NCBI GenBank assembly: GCA_903904615.1
Contig: CAIVDG010000127.1
Span: 1-6,851, forward strand
Source of the DNA: an uncultured Acidimicrobiaceae bacterium
GTDB taxonomy: Bacteria; Actinomycetota; Acidimicrobiia; Acidimicrobiales; Ilumatobacteraceae
Length of the DNA stretch: 6,851 bases
Reading direction: 5' to 3'
Every line of letters starts with the position of its first letter. The first letter of the stretch is position 1. The position numbers and the translations under genes were made by a program. Under the pieces are notes generated by a model, which worked only from the letters and a program-made list of their open reading frames with translations, was not told the origin of the DNA and did no database searches. Shown here one piece after another: positions 5,142 to 6,851 of the stretch.

Positions 5142-6851
5142 GTGCTGCGCAAACTCGCCACATTTGCTGTTCGTCGTAAGAAAACCATGGTTCTTGGAAT
5201 CTGGCTTCCCTTCGTCATTCTCATCTCAATCGCAAGCTCTTCTCTTGGAGATGCCTTCCGAACCGAAATGGAATTGCCAAACAGCGATGCTCGCGACGCA
5301 CAGGAAATGATCTCGCGCGTCAGCCCCAGCGATGGGGGCGAAAGTAGTCAGATTGTCTTCAAGACCACAGGGTCGATTGATGACCCAGAGACAAAGGAAG
5401 CAATCACCTCTGCACTCACAGCAGTTGCAGAGATTCCACGTTTGCGCGTGTTGAGCCCATACGAAGTTCCCACTCAGGCCAACCAAAATCGCACGATTGC
5501 GTTTGCTCAAGTGACAACACCAGAAAACATGTCCATGCAGGAAATGGAAGTTGTTGCAAAGGACATCAAGAAGGTCACTGAATCACTTCGTACAACAGAC
5601 GGCATCACCGTTGAATACGGTGGTCAACTCTTCCGCGTGTTTGAGATGCCAGAGAGCGAAGCGCTCGGTCTTCTCGCCGCCGTCATCATCTTGGTACTTG
5701 CTTTTGGTTCTGTCATTGCCATGGGTCTTCCCATTGGCATTGCGCTTCTCGGTCTTGCAGCCGCATCGGGAATTGTGATGATCGTCAGCAATCTCATGTC
5801 AATGCCTAACGAAGCAACATCTATGGTGGCCATGATTGGTCTCGGTGTAGGTATTGACTACGCACTCTTCATCGTGACGCGATACCGCGAAGCGCTTCAC
5901 GACGGAATGTCGGTGGAAGATTCGATTGTTGAAGCGATTGACACATCGGGGCGTGCGGTGCTGTTCGCTGGCGTCACTGTCGTTGTGGCTCTTCTCGGGT
6001 TGTTGTCCATTGGGCTTGCTTTCGTCAGTGGATTCTCCGTTGCCATGGCAATTGGCGTTGCGGTCATGATGATTGCGTCCGTTACGTTGCTTCCGGCACT
6101 GCTCGCCATGGTTGGTCATCGCATTGACAACACGTCACGTGCTGCTGTTCTCTCCCTCGCAATTGCGGTGTTCAGCGCGATGATCGCCATCTTCACGCAC
6201 ACCGCGGCCATTGTGCTTGCGGGTGTAATTGTGGCAATTGCAGTGCAAATACTGCGTTTCTTCATTGCACCATTGCGCGCACCATTGCCCCATCGCGCTC
6301 AGAACAACCACCAACATTCGGTGTGGTGGCGATGGAGTCGCGTTATTCAGCGTCGCCCATGGACATCACTCATCGGTTCGGTGGTGTTACTTGGCGTGAT
6401 GTCTGCGCCAATGTTCTCGCTGCGTCTGGGCTTTAGCGACAACGGAAACGCAGACAAGTCCACCGACGTGCGTCGTGCATACGACCTCATCAGCGAAGGC
6501 TTTGGCCCAGGGTTCAATGGCCCGCTGTACATCTCTGTTGGCGGAAACACACCGAGCGACCCTGCTGCAATGAAACAGTTCGCAGCATCAATCTCACAAG
6601 CAGAAGGAATTGCAGCAGCAGTTCCCGTGCCACTTCCAAGTGATGAAGTTGGATTGGTTATTGCGTACCCCACAACCTCACCACAAGACGAAGCCACATC
6701 AGACCTCGTACACCGACTTCGTTCCGACGTCATTCCTGCAACAAATGTTGATGCAAAAGTAGGTGGATTCACCGCCGGCGGTATCGATTTCTCCGACTAC
6801 TTGTCGCAACGACTTCCATGGCTCATCGGAATTGTGTTGGTGTTGTCATTC
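5142..6851 (+). CDS. MMPL-family (RND superfamily) transporter, 3' end outside window
   Basis: The frame is open from GTG 5142 to the last base, 570 codons without a stop. The N-terminus is basic (MLRKLATFAVRRKK) and leads into TM1 (about 16-36). The first extracytoplasmic domain covers about 37-173. TM2-TM6 lie at about 174-325 and include GLGVGIDYALFIVTRYRE (233-250). Asp239-Tyr240 in that stretch is the proton-relay pair of MMPL proteins. The repeat half begins with WWRWSRVIQRRPW (395-407) and TM7. The second extracytoplasmic domain contains the family's GFGPGFNGPL (453-462). The sequence ends in DFSDYLSQRLPWLIGIVL, the start of TM8. The full protein would normally be about 700-800 residues. 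MMPL proteins export lipids or small hydrophobic molecules using proton motive force; the substrate here is unknown. Oddly, two extra hydrophobic segments (about 334-352 and 355-376) lie before the RRPW linker. Confidence 0.93.
   Translation, partial: MLRKLATFAVRRKKTMVLGIWLPFVILISIASSSLGDAFRTEMELPNSDARDAQEMISRVSPSDGGESSQIVFKTTGSIDDPETKEAITSALTAVAEIPRLRVLSPYEVPTQANQNRTIAFAQVTTPENMSMQEMEVVAKDIKKVTESLRTTDGITVEYGGQLFRVFEMPESEALGLLAAVIILVLAFGSVIAMGLPIGIALLGLAAASGIVMIVSNLMSMPNEATSMVAMIGLGVGIDYALFIVTRYREALHDGMSVEDSIVEAIDTSGRAVLFAGVTVVVALLGLLSIGLAFVSGFSVAMAIGVAVMMIASVTLLPALLAMVGHRIDNTSRAAVLSLAIAVFSAMIAIFTHTAAIVLAGVIVAIAVQILRFFIAPLRAPLPHRAQNNHQHSVWWRWSRVIQRRPWTSLIGSVVLLGVMSAPMFSLRLGFSDNGNADKSTDVRRAYDLISEGFGPGFNGPLYISVGGNTPSDPAAMKQFAASISQAEGIAAAVPVPLPSDEVGLVIAYPTTSPQDEATSDLVHRLRSDVIPATNVDAKVGGFTAGGIDFSDYLSQRLPWLIGIVLVLSF

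Noticed and set aside
6347..6772. Open frame of 141 codons on the minus strand
   Set aside because: It lies wholly inside the MMPL gene, has Ser/Ala/Arg-rich composition with no domain, and the plus-strand frame carries conserved family motifs.

Overview
The window reads as a chromosomal segment of an actinobacterium with roughly 50% G+C. The evidence is a Tad-type pilin/TadE pair in the actinobacterial arrangement, an MprAB-like two-component system, an MMPL-family exporter, and several GTG starts. The moderate G+C and codon use would fit an aquatic lineage (Acidimicrobiia/Ilumatobacter-like, or another freshwater actinobacterium). That placement is inference and was not tested.

Layout: (i) 1-858, plus strand: the last 50 codons of a DUF4244/Flp-pilin-like protein, a TadE-like pseudopilin overlapping it, and 12 nt later a small STAS-domain (anti-anti-sigma-like) protein. 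This looks like the distal end of a Tad pilus operon. (ii) 859-953: an intergenic gap with a perfect 9-bp hairpin that best fits a terminator for the minus-strand gene. (iii) 954-1901, minus strand: a secreted, cysteine-free protein built from two 74-residue repeats, each followed by a Gly/His/Arg-rich tail. (iv) 1902-2058: a divergent regulatory region with three head-to-tail 11-bp units and an 8-bp inverted repeat. (v) 2059-4076, plus strand: a response regulator and sensor kinase overlapping by ATGA. (vi) 4073-5059, minus strand: the ribosome-assembly GTPase RsgA, tail to tail with the kinase and sharing 4 bp at the stop codons. (vii) 5142-6851, plus strand: an MMPL/RND-superfamily transporter cut off by the window edge. 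It has no in-frame stop for 570 codons.

How the parts relate: the best testable story is the two-component system facing the secreted repeat protein across a shared control region. The phased 11-bp repeats are of the type bound by OmpR/PhoB-family regulators, so autoregulation and control of the secreted protein are plausible. MprAB-type systems are associated with envelope stress, which would suit an exported target. The Tad remnant, RsgA and the MMPL transporter look like independent neighbours. I do not see a clearly novel defence, mobile or RNA-guided system. The unusual points are the operator-like repeats, a STAS protein lacking the phosphorylatable serine, the duplicated secreted protein, and two extra hydrophobic segments in the MMPL protein.
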